Numbered from the stretch's first letter, positions 25,179-34,360 are shown. The stretch: DNA of 64,000 nucleotides from Methylococcaceae bacterium UBA6146 (GCA_002422395.1 DIUY01000029.1:69289-133288), one strand, 5' to 3'. The notes: generated from the sequence alone by a model not told the origin. Numbers and translations are program-made.

Positions 25179-27188
25179 CTAAACCAACATAAAGTCCTGT
25201 AATGTCTTAATCTCGTCCCTGAGTTTTGCCGCCTGCTCAAATTCCAAATTTTTGGCATGTTGATACATGCTTTCTTCCAACTGTTTCAGGGCCTTGCTCA
25301 ATTGTTTGGGCGTCATCGCTTTGTAATCGGCAGCGGCCTCGGCCACCTTGCCCAAGGTTTTACCGGACACGCCCGAACCGGGCACCGCAAGCTGCAAAAT
25401 ATCCGTCACCGATTTGTAAACTGTGGTCGGTTGGATATGATGCTCGCAATTAAAATGATGTTGTTTTTCGCGGCGACGTTCGGTTTCCTCTATCGCCTGC
25501 TGCATCGACCGGGTGATTTTGTCCCCATACAAAATAGCCTTGCCGTGGGCGTTACGGGCGGCACGGCCTATGGTTTGCACCAACGACACCACCGAACGTA
25601 AAAAACCTTCCTTATCGGCGTCTAAAATCGCCACCAACGACACTTCAGGAATGTCCAGCCCCTCACGTAACAGGTTAATGCCCACCAGCACGTCAAATTG
25701 CCCCAGCCGCAAATCGCGGATAATCTCCACCCGTTCCACCGTGTCAATATCCGAATGCAGATAACGGACCTTAACGCCATGTTCCGACAGATATTCCGTC
25801 AAATCCTCAGACATACGCTTGGTCAACGTGGTCACCAACACCCGCTCTTTAACGCCTACCCGCAGATTTATTTCCGACAGCAAATCATCCACTTGAGTGC
25901 TGGCGGGGCGCACTTCCACAAGCGGGTCAAGCAAGCCGGTCGGCCTAACCACCTGCTCGACAAACACGCTGGAATGTTCTTTTTCGTAACCCCCAGGGGT
26001 TGCCGACACATAAATGCGTTGCCGGGCTTTTAGCTCAAATTCGGCAAAAGTCAGTGGCCGGTTATCCAACGCAGATGGCAAACGGAAGCCGTATTCCACC
26101 AAAGTTTCTTTACGCGAACGGTCGCCCTTGTACATGGCCCCGATTTGCGGCACCGTCACATGGCTTTCATCAATAATCACCAACGCGTCGTCAGGCAAAT
26201 AATCAAACATCGTCGGGGGCGGCTCCCCTGCAACGCCACCTGACAAATACCGCGAGTAATTTTCTATCCCAGAACAATAGCCGATTTCCAAAATCATCTC
26301 GATATCGAACAAAGTCCGCTGCTCAAGCCGCTGCGCCTCAACCAGCTTGTTTAATGCATAAAATTGTTCCAGCCGCTCCTTCAATTCAATTTTAATGGCC
26401 TCGACCGCCGATAACAGCTGCTCGCGCGGCGTGACATAATGGTTTTTCGGATATACCGTATAACGGGCGATGCGGTGCAAAATTTCGCCGGTCAATGGAT
26501 CAAACAACGACAAGCGCTCCACTTCGTTGTCGAATAATTCCACCCGCAACGCCTCGCTATCGGATTCCGCCGGAAAAATATCAATCACTTCACCGCGTAC
26601 GCGGTAAGTCGCCCGCCGCAGCTCCACATCATTACGGATATATTGCATCTCCGCCAAACGGCGCAAAATGTCCCGCTGCCCGATCAAGTCGCCTTTGACC
26701 AGATGCAACACCATCTCAAAATACGATTCCGGCTCACCCAAGCCGTAAATTGCCGAGACTGTCGCCACAACAATGGTGTCAGGGCGTTCAATCAAAGCCT
26801 TGGTTGCCGACAAACGCATCTGTTCAATATGCTCATTCAGCGACGCATCCTTGTCGATAAACGTGTCCGAAGCTGGCACATAGGCTTCCGGCTGATAATA
26901 ATCATAATAAGAGACAAAATACTCGACGCTGTTTTCCGGAAAAAACTCCTTCATCTCCCCATATAGCTGCGCCGCCAGCGTCTTGTTAGGAGCCATGATC
27001 ATGGCCGGACGCTGCACCTGTTCAATCACATTAGCAATGGTGAAAGTTTTCCCGGAACCGGTCACCCCCAGCAAAGTCTGATGCACCTCACCATCATTCA
27101 ATCCTTCCACCAATTGCCGTATAGCGGTAGGCTGATCGCCTGCGGGCTGATATTTGCTGTGGATTTTAAAAGGTTTTTGTAGTGTCAT
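25179..27188 (-). CDS. uvrB: UvrABC excision repair helicase subunit B
   Basis: 669 residues. Helicase motif I GVTGSGKTFTIANV (~39-52), the beta-hairpin region YYDYYQPEAYVP (~92-103), DESHVTVPQIGAMYKGDRSRK, and the C-terminal helicase motifs SATPGGYE and QTIGRAARNAHG are all intact. The last ~40 residues (LEESMYQHAKNLEFEQAAKLRDEI) are the UVR domain that binds UvrC. UvrB receives damage sites from UvrA and positions UvrC incision. Ends with FMLV at 25179; no LexA box recognised upstream. Confidence 0.97.
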   Translation of the reverse strand: MTLQKPFKIHSKYQPAGDQPTAIRQLVEGLNDGEVHQTLLGVTGSGKTFTIANVIEQVQRPAMIMAPNKTLAAQLYGEMKEFFPENSVEYFVSYYDYYQPEAYVPASDTFIDKDASLNEHIEQMRLSATKALIERPDTIVVATVSAIYGLGEPESYFEMVLHLVKGDLIGQRDILRRLAEMQYIRNDVELRRATYRVRGEVIDIFPAESDSEALRVELFDNEVERLSLFDPLTGEILHRIARYTVYPKNHYVTPREQLLSAVEAIKIELKERLEQFYALNKLVEAQRLEQRTLFDIEMILEIGYCSGIENYSRYLSGGVAGEPPPTMFDYLPDDALVIIDESHVTVPQIGAMYKGDRSRKETLVEYGFRLPSALDNRPLTFAEFELKARQRIYVSATPGGYEKEHSSVFVEQVVRPTGLLDPLVEVRPASTQVDDLLSEINLRVGVKERVLVTTLTKRMSEDLTEYLSEHGVKVRYLHSDIDTVERVEIIRDLRLGQFDVLVGINLLREGLDIPEVSLVAILDADKEGFLRSVVSLVQTIGRAARNAHGKAILYGDKITRSMQQAIEETERRREKQHHFNCEHHIQPTTVYKSVTDILQLAVPGSGVSGKTLGKVAEAAADYKAMTPKQLSKALKQLEESMYQHAKNLEFEQAAKLRDEIKTLQDFMLV

Positions 27189-27315
27189 TTTGTAAAATCC
27201 AATGGGTCAGGCCTTCATCGCTTTTGTTCGCTAAACAACACGCCCCTAGTTCTCAGACCGGGAGATAAAAATAGCGGGTCGGGCCTGAAGCCTAACTATT
27301 ATGTAAACTGGCGGC

Positions 27316-27581
27316 ATGATAACAGAAACCGCCACCCGCATCCTGGAACACAAAGCACACCAGCCCGTTGGCCAATATCGTCGATACCCATATCCGCCAA
27401 TTAAGACGTAAAATTGATGGTAATCATGCGCTTAAGCTTCTGGTAGTGGTAAACATTCAAATGCTTAAGTGACAGCGGAGTCAAAAAAACATGTTTTTTG
27501 ATTCCAAAATATCATGACCCTTTTTACCACCACTAAGCTTCTTAAAGGTGTGCGAGGAGCTATGACCTGGATGAGTTTTAG
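27316..27581 (+). pseudogene. Remnant of OmpR-family response regulator split by a MITE
   Basis: Read in pieces, this stretch encodes the C-terminal winged helix of an OmpR-type regulator. ATG 27316 gives ...TRILEHKAHQPV; a frame change then gives ANIVDTHIRQLRRKID (27375-27418), then GNHALKLL up to 27441. The 92-bp repeat at 27442-27533 interrupts the frame. After it, AAGCTTCTTAAAGGTGTGCG restores KLLKGVRG, and with one further frame change YDLDEF followed by TAG at 27579-27581. The normal family sequence is TR-ILEHVW...TNVVDVHIRRLRxKID...KLLxTVRGxGYxL. The receiver domain is missing altogether. Confidence 0.7.
27442..27533. mobile_element. MITE-like palindromic repeat, copy 3, with target duplication
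   Basis: Starts GGTAGTGGTAAACATTCAA, continues ATGCTTAAGTGACAGCGG, has the central A-run/ACATGT/T-run palindrome, and ends TTTTTACCACCAC. The flanking sequence TAAGCTTCT occurs at 27433-27441 and again at 27534-27542, a 9-bp direct repeat. It separates two halves of a winged-helix coding remnant, as expected for insertion by transposition. No coding capacity. Confidence 0.8.
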
Positions 27582-27695
27582 GTCAGCGACATAGTCTCTC
27601 CCCCACTTTCCTCTGTAGAGACTAGCCGATACCCTTCCAAGTTCGGGCGCAAACGGAAACCGGCGCTTCCGGCATACCCCCGCCTAACACCGATA

Positions 27696-27728
27696 TTGTT
27701 TCTTCAACTTAACATTACCTTTTATAAT
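27696..27728 (+). promoter_or_regulatory. Possible gshA promoter
   Basis: A consensus -10 hexamer TATAAT lies at 27723-27728, 37 bp before the gshA ATG. The -35 is weak: TTCTTC at 27700-27705 gives a 17-bp spacer, TTGTTT at 27696-27701 gives 21. Confidence 0.4.
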
Positions 27729-27765
27729 AGTCAGGATTTTACCTAACAACAGGGCATCCCACATC

Positions 27766-29346
27766 ATGAACCAATTTAACAACGCCCTATCCAAACTTCA
27801 AGACAGCGGACATCAACAGCTGATTTGCGGCGGCTTAAAAGGCATAGAAAAAGAAAGCTTGCGTATCAATAAAGCAGGCCTGATTGCCCAGACCGACCAC
27901 CCTTACGGTTTGGGTTCGGCATTGACGCATCCTTTTATCACCACTGATTATTCCGAAGCCTTAATTGAGCTGATCACGCCACCGTTTGCCGATATTGCCG
28001 ACACGCTGGACTATTTGCAAAACATCCATTTATTCGTTTATCAACACCTCAATGATGAAATGCTGCTGGGCACCAGTATGCCCTGCGGTATCAGCGGCGA
28101 TGAAAGCATACGCATTGCCGAATACGGCACTTCCAACATTGGCCGCATGAAACACGTCTACCGCCATGGCTTATGGCATCGCTATGGCCGGACAATGCAG
28201 GCAATCGCCGGTATCCATTTCAATTACTCAGTGCCCGAAGGGTTGTGGCCGGTGCTGCACAGCCTGACAAATAGCCCCTTGTCACTGGAAGAATTCACCT
28301 CGTCCAGCTATTTTGGTTTAGTCAGGAATTTCCAGCGCATCGGTTGGCTAATTTTATATTTGTTCGGCACATCGCCTGCAATCTGCAAGAGTTTTTTTAA
28401 CAGCCGCCCCGAATTGCGGGCGCAATTTGAAGAATTTGACGGGCACACGCTGTACCATCCTTACGCAACCTCATTGCGGATGAGCGACATCGGCTATAAA
28501 AGCAAAAATCAGGCAAGCCTGAACATTGATTACAATTCTTTGGAGGGCTATGTCAACAGCCTCTGCAAAGCGGTCACCACGCCCTACCCTGAGTATGAAA
28601 AAATCGGTGTGGTGGTCAACGGGCAATACCAACAGCTTAATGCCAACATCCTACAAATTGAAAACGAGTTTTACAGCACTATCCGCCCAAAACAAATCAC
28701 CGAGTCTTGCGAGAAACCCACCCGCGCCCTAAAACTCAGGGGTGTCCGCTACATAGAAATGCGTTCGCTGGATCTGGATTTATTCAACCCGCTCGGTATT
28801 GACCTGGACAAAGCCCGCTTTATTGAAGCCCTCCTGCTGACGTGCCTGCTCAACGATAGCCCGGAAATTTCTGGGCACGACCATCAGATCAACAACGCGA
28901 ACCAGTTGACAGTTGCCCATGCCGGACGAAAACCACAGCTGGAGCTACAAAAAAACACGCAAACAATCCGCTTGCAAGAATGGGCCAATGACATCCTTGC
29001 CTCAATGTCGCCAGTTTGTGCAGTGCTCGATCAGGATGACGGCAACAAACCCTACAGCATGGCTCTGCAAAAACAGCAAGCACTGGTCGATAATCCCGAC
29101 CTGACAGCATCAGCGCGGATGCTGGCGAGTATGCGCGAGCTATCACAACCTTTTGCCAGCTTTGCCTTGAACAAATCCGCAGAACATGCCCGTTATTTTA
29201 ACAACCATAAACTGGACGACACCCAAACCTTGCAGTTTAGTGAAATGGCGCAGCAATCCCACAACAAACAACGTGAAATCGAAAGCCAACCGCAACGGCC
29301 TTTTGACGAATTTTTGAACCGTTACTTTTCACAAACTTGCACTTAA
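27766..29346 (+). CDS. gshA: Glutamate-cysteine ligase
   Basis: 526 residues, the size of proteobacterial GshA (518 in E. coli). Family landmarks include GGLKGIEKESLRI near 23-35, TDYSEALIELITPP (~65-78), GMKHVYRHGLWHRYGRTMQAIAGIHFNYS-like central segment and RYIEMRSLDLDLFNPLGI (~328-345). It forms gamma-glutamylcysteine from Glu, Cys and ATP, the first and rate-limiting step of glutathione synthesis. cysH follows four bases downstream, so cysteine supply and use are probably co-transcribed. Confidence 0.96.
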   Translation: MNQFNNALSKLQDSGHQQLICGGLKGIEKESLRINKAGLIAQTDHPYGLGSALTHPFITTDYSEALIELITPPFADIADTLDYLQNIHLFVYQHLNDEMLLGTSMPCGISGDESIRIAEYGTSNIGRMKHVYRHGLWHRYGRTMQAIAGIHFNYSVPEGLWPVLHSLTNSPLSLEEFTSSSYFGLVRNFQRIGWLILYLFGTSPAICKSFFNSRPELRAQFEEFDGHTLYHPYATSLRMSDIGYKSKNQASLNIDYNSLEGYVNSLCKAVTTPYPEYEKIGVVVNGQYQQLNANILQIENEFYSTIRPKQITESCEKPTRALKLRGVRYIEMRSLDLDLFNPLGIDLDKARFIEALLLTCLLNDSPEISGHDHQINNANQLTVAHAGRKPQLELQKNTQTIRLQEWANDILASMSPVCAVLDQDDGNKPYSMALQKQQALVDNPDLTASARMLASMRELSQPFASFALNKSAEHARYFNNHKLDDTQTLQFSEMAQQSHNKQREIESQPQRPFDEFLNRYFSQTCT

Positions 29347-29350
29347 CATC

Positions 29351-30073
29351 ATGACTACCATTGATATTGACGCCTTACAAAGCGAACTGAGCCACAAAAG
29401 CCCCCGTATCATCCTTAAAAAAGCGCTGGCATTATTCGACAACATCGCCATTTCTTTTAGTGGCGCCGAGGATGTGGTGCTGATTGATATGGCCTTGGCC
29501 ATTAAGAAAAATATCACGGTCTTTTGCCTGGACACGGGACGCCTGCACCCTGAAACTTACCGTTATATCGAAAAAGTAAGGGAACATTACCAACTGGACA
29601 TTGAATTGTTGACGCCAGACCGCAACGTATTGGATGAGTTTGTCAAGCGCAAAGGCCTGTTCAGCTTTTACGAAGACGGCCACCATGAATGCTGCGGCAT
29701 CCGCAAAGTTGAGCCATTATCACGCAAACTGGCGCACCTGGATGCTTGGATAACCGGCCAACGTAAAGACCAAAGCGTGGACACGCGGCAGCATATCCCT
29801 GAAGTGCAGTTGGACGGCACTTTTTCAACAGCCGGACATACCCTGATTAAATTTAACCCTTTGCTCAATTGGAGCTCGGCGCAAGTCTGGGATTATATTG
29901 AGGCCTATCATGTGCCTTATAACGAATTGCATAACAAAGGCTACACCAGTATCGGCTGCGAGCCCTGCACACGGCCTATACGCCCTAACGAGCACGAACG
30001 GGCCGGACGCTGGTGGTGGGAAGCGGAGACTAAAAAAGAATGCGGTTTGCACGCCAGTAATTTAACAAAGTAA
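29351..30073 (+). CDS. cysH: Adenylylsulfate (APS) reductase, thioredoxin-type CysH
   Basis: 240 residues. The PP-loop-like SFSGAEDVVLIDMAL (~35-49) binds the nucleotide. Cys114-Cys115 (HECCGIRKVEPL) together with Cys203 and Cys206 (GCEPCTRPI) are the four ligands of the [4Fe-4S] cluster found in APS reductases and absent from enteric PAPS reductases. Cys231 in KKECGLH is the catalytic nucleophile. It reduces APS to sulfite with thioredoxin in assimilatory sulfate reduction, making an APS kinase step unnecessary. Directly downstream of gshA. Confidence 0.93.
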   Translation: MTTIDIDALQSELSHKSPRIILKKALALFDNIAISFSGAEDVVLIDMALAIKKNITVFCLDTGRLHPETYRYIEKVREHYQLDIELLTPDRNVLDEFVKRKGLFSFYEDGHHECCGIRKVEPLSRKLAHLDAWITGQRKDQSVDTRQHIPEVQLDGTFSTAGHTLIKFNPLLNWSSAQVWDYIEAYHVPYNELHNKGYTSIGCEPCTRPIRPNEHERAGRWWWEAETKKECGLHASNLTK

Positions 30074-30109
30074 CATCAAAACCCTGTGCGTGATGCCCAG
30101 CATAGGAAC

Positions 30110-30238
30110 GGGCATGAAATAATTTTGGCGATTTAACGACTGCGCGTCCTTTGAGGACGGGCAGTCGGAATCTTACCCATTGTAAAAAACGTATTTTACT
30201 AAATTGTTTTGCACAACATTGCTTATCTTGATTTTTGA
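30110..30238. repeat. CGACTG-hairpin repeat, copy A
   Basis: A ~130-bp intergenic repeat after cysH. Left flank ACGGGCATGAAATAATTTTG, then a 31-bp hairpin (30137-30167) with arms CGACTGCGCGTCC and GGACGGGCAGTCG, then CCCATTGTAAAAAACGTA and TTGTTTTGC. The copy at 33279-33400 has the same left flank, hairpin and right flank. It may act as a terminator for gshA-cysH. Confidence 0.7.
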
Positions 30239-30274
30239 CCAATACAGTCGCTCTAACTAACTGAATATTACAAA

Positions 30275-31324
30275 ATGCGAGCTTCCAGAAACCCCACCAT
30301 CGACATCCTGCGCGGCATTGCCATTTTCACCATGGTGGCCGCCAATCTCAGCGCCCCATTGCTCAGGCTTGATGATAAGATTCTGCTGTTTCGGCTCTAC
30401 GGCACCTTTGCCGCGCCGTTGTTTGTTATCTTGGCGGGCATGATGGTCGTCGTCACCAGCACCAAACATGCCAATGCCTGGCATTATGTCAACCGTGGCT
30501 TATTGATTGTCGCTTGCGGGTGTTTGCTGGATATTGTGGTATGGCAAATTTACCCGTTATTAGGCTACGACATACTGTACTTGACAGGCATCTGTATCCC
30601 TGCGGTTTATCTGGTAACAAAATATTGCGGCCTACCCGCCCGAATTATCATCGTTGCTTTATTAATCGCCGCAACCCCGTTTTTACAAACCCTGTTCAGT
30701 TACCGCACCGAATTGACCAGCGTGGATATTGCGGCGTTACCGTTCGACGCTTATCTGGCGCTGTTGTTTTCTAAAGCAACCCTGCAACGTTTTCTGCTTG
30801 ATGGCTGGTTTCCAATCATGCCTTGGTTAAGTTTTGCCTTAATCGGCAGCATCTTAGGCTCGCTTTACCTGCAAGGGTGTTCATTTGCCAGCCAACGGTT
30901 CTTAGCCATCAGTGCCGCCCTGTTAACCATCGGCATTGCCTTGTGGCTAGCACAAAACCCTAACTTAGTGATGCGCGAAGGCTATTCGGAATTATTCTAC
31001 CCGCCAACGACAGGCTATTTGCTCACCGCAACCGGGCTTGTTTTGCTCGGTTTTTATGGGGTTGAAACCACCAACCAACTCGCTGTCCATAACGTTTTTT
31101 TAAAACTGGGGCATGCCAGTTTATTCATGTATTTGTTCCATCAAATCGTCCTGGTGTTTATCTTAACCCCTATTGAAAACCTAAATAATCAACCACTGCC
31201 CACCTTTATCCTGACCTATCTCATTGTCATCGCGGTTATGGTCGCCGCCGGTTATGGGCTAGACGGCATCAAACAAAAATATAAACGCCTGCCATTCCTT
31301 GTCCGGTTTGTTATTGGCAGTTAG
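30275..31324 (+). CDS. DUF1624/HGSNAT-type membrane acyltransferase
   Basis: 349 residues with roughly ten hydrophobic segments. The N-terminal RNPTIDILRGIAIFTMVAAN (residues 6-24) is the signature of the heparan-alpha-glucosaminide N-acetyltransferase-like family (DUF1624), also related to YeiB-type acyltransferases. Such proteins move acyl groups across the inner membrane onto glycans. Substrate here is unknown; no polysaccharide genes are adjacent. It converges with hslR, with only 19 bp between stops. Confidence 0.8.
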   Translation: MRASRNPTIDILRGIAIFTMVAANLSAPLLRLDDKILLFRLYGTFAAPLFVILAGMMVVVTSTKHANAWHYVNRGLLIVACGCLLDIVVWQIYPLLGYDILYLTGICIPAVYLVTKYCGLPARIIIVALLIAATPFLQTLFSYRTELTSVDIAALPFDAYLALLFSKATLQRFLLDGWFPIMPWLSFALIGSILGSLYLQGCSFASQRFLAISAALLTIGIALWLAQNPNLVMREGYSELFYPPTTGYLLTATGLVLLGFYGVETTNQLAVHNVFLKLGHASLFMYLFHQIVLVFILTPIENLNNQPLPTFILTYLIVIAVMVAAGYGLDGIKQKYKRLPFLVRFVIGS

Positions 31325-31343
31325 GGGTTAAACGGCGTTAACG

Positions 31344-31742
31344 CTAAGAACCTTGCTTAAAACGGTGTATTAGCCGCCGGTCTTTTTTATTAGGTTTATG
31401 CTCTTGTCCGCTAAAAGGAAACAATTCCTTTTGTTCGCGCTGTTGCGCCATTAGCTGTCGGCGTTTTTCCAGGCTCTCGGCAGATTCTTCATAGAGTAAA
31501 ACGGCGTCTTTCGCAGAACGCCGCTGGCCACTCAACGCAACAATAGTGATTTCCCAACGATAATGGTCTTTGCTGATGGCCAGCACCGTCCCAGGCCTGA
31601 TTTCTTTAGCGGGCTTGGTGCGTTGGTTATTGACATGGACTTTACCACCTGAGACCGCATCGGCGGCAAGCTTGCGCGTCTTAAAAAAACGCGCTGCCCA
31701 TAGCCATTTATCAAGACGGATACTTTCTTGTTCGGACGGCAC
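31344..31742 (-). CDS. hslR: Heat-shock protein 15, S4-domain RNA-binding protein
   Basis: 132 residues. An S4 RNA-binding domain occupies ~9-70 (IRLDKWLWAARFFKTRKLAADAVSGGKVHVN), followed by a basic tail rich in Lys/Arg/Gln. Hsp15 binds stalled 50S subunits carrying nascent peptidyl-tRNA. The start is a GTG at 31742, as no ATG precedes the conserved RLDKWLW within the gap after ispH; no strong Shine-Dalgarno is seen, suggesting coupling to ispH, whose stop is 10 bp upstream. Confidence 0.92.
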   Translation of the reverse strand: MPSEQESIRLDKWLWAARFFKTRKLAADAVSGGKVHVNNQRTKPAKEIRPGTVLAISKDHYRWEITIVALSGQRRSAKDAVLLYEESAESLEKRRQLMAQQREQKELFPFSGQEHKPNKKDRRLIHRFKQGS

Positions 31743-31752
31743 GGAAATGGGT

Positions 31753-32691
31753 TTATTTCTTCAGGCCTTTGGGCAAAGAAAACACCACTTTTTCTTCTAT
31801 GCCTTGGATTTCCACAGTAGATTGCCCCCCCCACGCTTTCAACTGATTGATGACTTCTTGCACCAAAACTTCCGGAGCCGACGCGCCTGCGGTCACACCA
31901 ACCACACTGACGTTTTCAAACCAATGCTGCTGCATGTCTTTTGCGGTGTCAATCAAATACGCAGGCTTGCCCAGTTGCTCGGCAATTTCGCGCAAGCGGT
32001 TGGAGTTAGAGCTGTTGGGGGAGCCGACAACTAGGATGAGGTCAGATTTTTTTGCCAGTTCATTAACGGCATCCTGGCGATTTTGCGTGGCGTAACAAAT
32101 ATCGTCTTTTTTCTGTTCCTGGATGGCGGTGAACCGTTCCTTCAGCGCGTCAACCATGATTTTAGTGTCAGTCATGGATAACGTGGTTTGGGTCACATAA
32201 GCCAAGTTTTCTGGGTTGTTCACTTTAAGTTTTTCAACATCGGCTGGCGTTTCGACCAGATAAATGCCGCCATTTTCGGTGCATTTTTCATATTGACCCA
32301 TTGTGCCTTCCACTTCCGGATGCCCGGCATGACCGATAAGGATAACTTCGCGGTCTAGTTTGGCATGTTTGGCAACCTGTAAATGCACCTTGGTGACGAG
32401 CGGACAAGTTGCGTCAAAAACGGTCAAATCACGTTCTTTAGCTTCTTTTTGCACTTGTTTGGATACGCCGTGGGCGCTGAAAATAAGGTAAGAGCCAACC
32501 GGAACATCAGTTAAATCTTCAATGAAAACGGCGCCTTTAGCTTTAAGCCCGTCAACTACGGTGCGGTTATGGACCACTTCATGACGGACATAAATGGGTG
32601 CGCCGAACGTTTCTATGGCCTGGTCGACAATTTCAATGGCACGGTCTACGCCGGCACAAAATCCACGGGGATTAGCGAGTACGATTTGCAT
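31753..32691 (-). CDS. ispH: 4-hydroxy-3-methylbut-2-enyl diphosphate reductase
   Basis: 312 residues beginning MQIVLANPRGFCAGVDRAIEIV. The three cluster-binding cysteines are Cys12 (GFCAG), Cys96 (DATCPLV) and Cys197-198 region (DICYATQNRQ), with the TQTTLS and HGVSK motifs. IspH performs the last step of the MEP isoprenoid pathway, making IPP and DMAPP with a [4Fe-4S] cluster. It lies between rraA upstream and hslR downstream on one strand. Confidence 0.97.
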   Translation of the reverse strand: MQIVLANPRGFCAGVDRAIEIVDQAIETFGAPIYVRHEVVHNRTVVDGLKAKGAVFIEDLTDVPVGSYLIFSAHGVSKQVQKEAKERDLTVFDATCPLVTKVHLQVAKHAKLDREVILIGHAGHPEVEGTMGQYEKCTENGGIYLVETPADVEKLKVNNPENLAYVTQTTLSMTDTKIMVDALKERFTAIQEQKKDDICYATQNRQDAVNELAKKSDLILVVGSPNSSNSNRLREIAEQLGKPAYLIDTAKDMQQHWFENVSVVGVTAGASAPEVLVQEVINQLKAWGGQSTVEIQGIEEKVVFSLPKGLKK

Positions 32692-32727
32692 ATCTTGACT
32701 TCTTTACTAGGTTAATGTGAATTTATT

Positions 32728-33216
32728 TTAACTCAATCGTGTGGCTGATACGATAATTCCATCGGCATCGGCATATAAAAAATAATCTTTTTTAAAATTG
32801 ACGCCCGCAAACGTGACTAATTGATCGCGGTCGCCGAGACCTTTCTGGTGGCTTTTTAACGGTTGCGTATGCAATGCCCGAATACCTAGCGGCAGTTGGT
32901 CAATTAACGCAGAATCGCGGACACAGCCATAAATGACCAACCCTTGCCAGCCATTATCGAGCGCTAAGGTGGCAAGTTCATTATCGACCAGCGCACAACG
33001 GTGCGAGCCTCCGCCGTCAATGACCAAAACCCGGCCAGCGACTTTTTCTGCCAGCGTGTTGCTAATAAGCACATCATCTTCAAACACTTTTAAGGTCGTG
33101 ACCTGTCCTGAAAAAACCTGAGTGGCGCCATAAAATTTAAACAGCGGTTCGGCAACCTGAAAGTGATTTTCGCTTGAATGTGCGTCGCAAAGACGGGCGG
33201 TGGTGAACGTTGTCAT
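32728..33216 (-). CDS. rraA: Ribonuclease E activity regulator RraA
   Basis: 162 residues from the ATG at 33216 (MTTFTTARLCDAHS), preceded by TGGAGA at good spacing; a longer frame to 33255 adds 13 residues unlike the family. GGSHRCALVDNELATLA, GWQGLVIYGCVRDS and the C-terminal YADADGIIVS are typical. RraA binds RNase E and restrains it. Many RraA-like proteins resemble HMG/CHA aldolases, but length and the near-consensus of the E. coli form favour RraA. Its 3' end is 36 bp from ispH. Confidence 0.92.
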   Translation of the reverse strand: MTTFTTARLCDAHSSENHFQVAEPLFKFYGATQVFSGQVTTLKVFEDDVLISNTLAEKVAGRVLVIDGGGSHRCALVDNELATLALDNGWQGLVIYGCVRDSALIDQLPLGIRALHTQPLKSHQKGLGDRDQLVTFAGVNFKKDYFLYADADGIIVSATRLS

Positions 33217-33278
33217 GCAAAAATCTCCAGGGTTGTAGGCCAATAGGCCAATCATAGTCCGACAGGCCCGCCACGAAC

Positions 33279-33400
33279 GGTACGGGCATGAATAATTTTA
33301 GTGACATAACGACTGCCAGTCCTTGAAGGACTGGCAGTCGTAGGATCTTGCCCATTGTAAAAAAACGTACTTGACTACGTTGTTTTGCGCACGTTCCTAT
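33279..33400. repeat. CGACTG-hairpin repeat, copy B1
   Basis: ACGGGCATGAATAATTTTAG, then a hairpin at 33310-33340 with perfect arms CGACTGCCAGTCC and GGACTGGCAGTCG, then CCCATTGTAAAAAAACGTAC and TTGTTTTGCGCACG. Same flanks as copy A. The loop differs, yet both arms of the stem changed together, so pairing is kept. Confidence 0.75.
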
Positions 33401-33412
33401 TGAGATTGTAGA

Positions 33413-33500
33413 TTGGCTAAGTACACACTCAAAAGCTTTAGGGCTACGACTGCCCGTCCTCAAAGGACGCGCAGTCGTTTTGTACCGAAAAACTTATTCA
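33413..33500. repeat. CGACTG-hairpin repeat, copy B2
   Basis: GGCTAAGTACACACTCAAAA, AGGGCTACGACTGCCCGTCC..., hairpin at 33447-33477, then TTTTGTACCGAAAAACTTAT. Its reverse complement matches the copy at 45942-46030 over about 88 bp. It ends 27 bp before the rnm stop. Confidence 0.75.
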
Positions 33501-33526
33501 AAATTACTTATCTATTGGATTGTCAG

Positions 33527-34360
33527 CTAATGGAGCAATTCCCAAACCGGCGTGACTGTGCTGGGCAACGGCGCCAAACGGCCCAGCTCCACCCATGGGT
33601 TAGCCGGACCATGGAAGTCAGAACCTGTGGATCCGGCTAGCTGAAAACGTAAGGCATAATTTGCCGCCGTTCTTATTTCGTCGGGGTTAGTGCGCCCGGT
33701 GATGACCTCAATGCCTTGACCACCGGCCTCTTTAAATGCGGTCAGCAAACGCCGCATCCAGTTGGCGGTCAGTTGGTAACGCAACGGGTGCGCCAATACC
33801 GCAACGCCCCCCGAACCAACAATCCAGCTTACCGCTAAGGCCAGATCAGCCCAGACCGTGGCAACATAAGCTGGCTTACCTTTACCCAAATAACGGTCAA
33901 ATGCTTCCTGTTGGGTGTTGACATGATTCTGCGAAACCAAAAAATCAGCGAAATGGGTGCGGGTGATCATACCGTCGCCCGCTGCTTGTTTGACAGCATC
34001 GAAGGCACCGACAATAGATTTTTTTGCTAGCTTATCGGCAATTTTTTCAGCCCGCTCTAGGCGCACACTTTGCAGATTGCGCGTTGCCGCAAGCAAAGGC
34101 GGGTAAGCAGGATCAATTCCTAGGCCAACGATATGGAAACATTTGTTTTGCCAGTCGGTTGACAATTCAATGCCTGTTATTAGCCTAATGCCTATTGTTG
34201 CCGCACAGCGCTGGGCCTCAACGAGGCCGTCAGTGGTGTCGTGGTCTGTTAAGGCCAATGCGGTCACGCCCTGTTGGTGCGCACGTTGAACCACGGCAGT
34301 TGGCGACAATGTCCCGTCAGAAGCGGTGGAATGGCAGTGTAAATCGTATACGTCAATCAT
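33527..34360 (-). CDS. rnm: PHP-domain phosphoesterase RNase AM (YciV/TrpH)
   Basis: 277 residues of the PHP family. Metal-binding motifs are DLHCHSTASDG (residues 6-16), LTDHDT (~38-43), the conserved GIELS (~62-66), VLAHP (~193-197) and the C-terminal GSDFHG (~253-258). E. coli homologue RNase AM trims 5' ends of rRNAs and dephosphorylates 3',5'-nucleoside bisphosphates (pAp). It starts 2 bp after the ABC exporter gene on the same strand, so both are one transcript. Confidence 0.88.
   Translation of the reverse strand: MIDVYDLHCHSTASDGTLSPTAVVQRAHQQGVTALALTDHDTTDGLVEAQRCAATIGIRLITGIELSTDWQNKCFHIVGLGIDPAYPPLLAATRNLQSVRLERAEKIADKLAKKSIVGAFDAVKQAAGDGMITRTHFADFLVSQNHVNTQQEAFDRYLGKGKPAYVATVWADLALAVSWIVGSGGVAVLAHPLRYQLTANWMRRLLTAFKEAGGQGIEVITGRTNPDEIRTAANYALRFQLAGSTGSDFHGPANPWVELGRLAPLPSTVTPVWELLH

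Noticed and set aside
33217..33255. N-terminal extension of RraA
   Set aside because: The Shine-Dalgarno TGGAGA points to the ATG at 33216, and the shorter protein matches family length.
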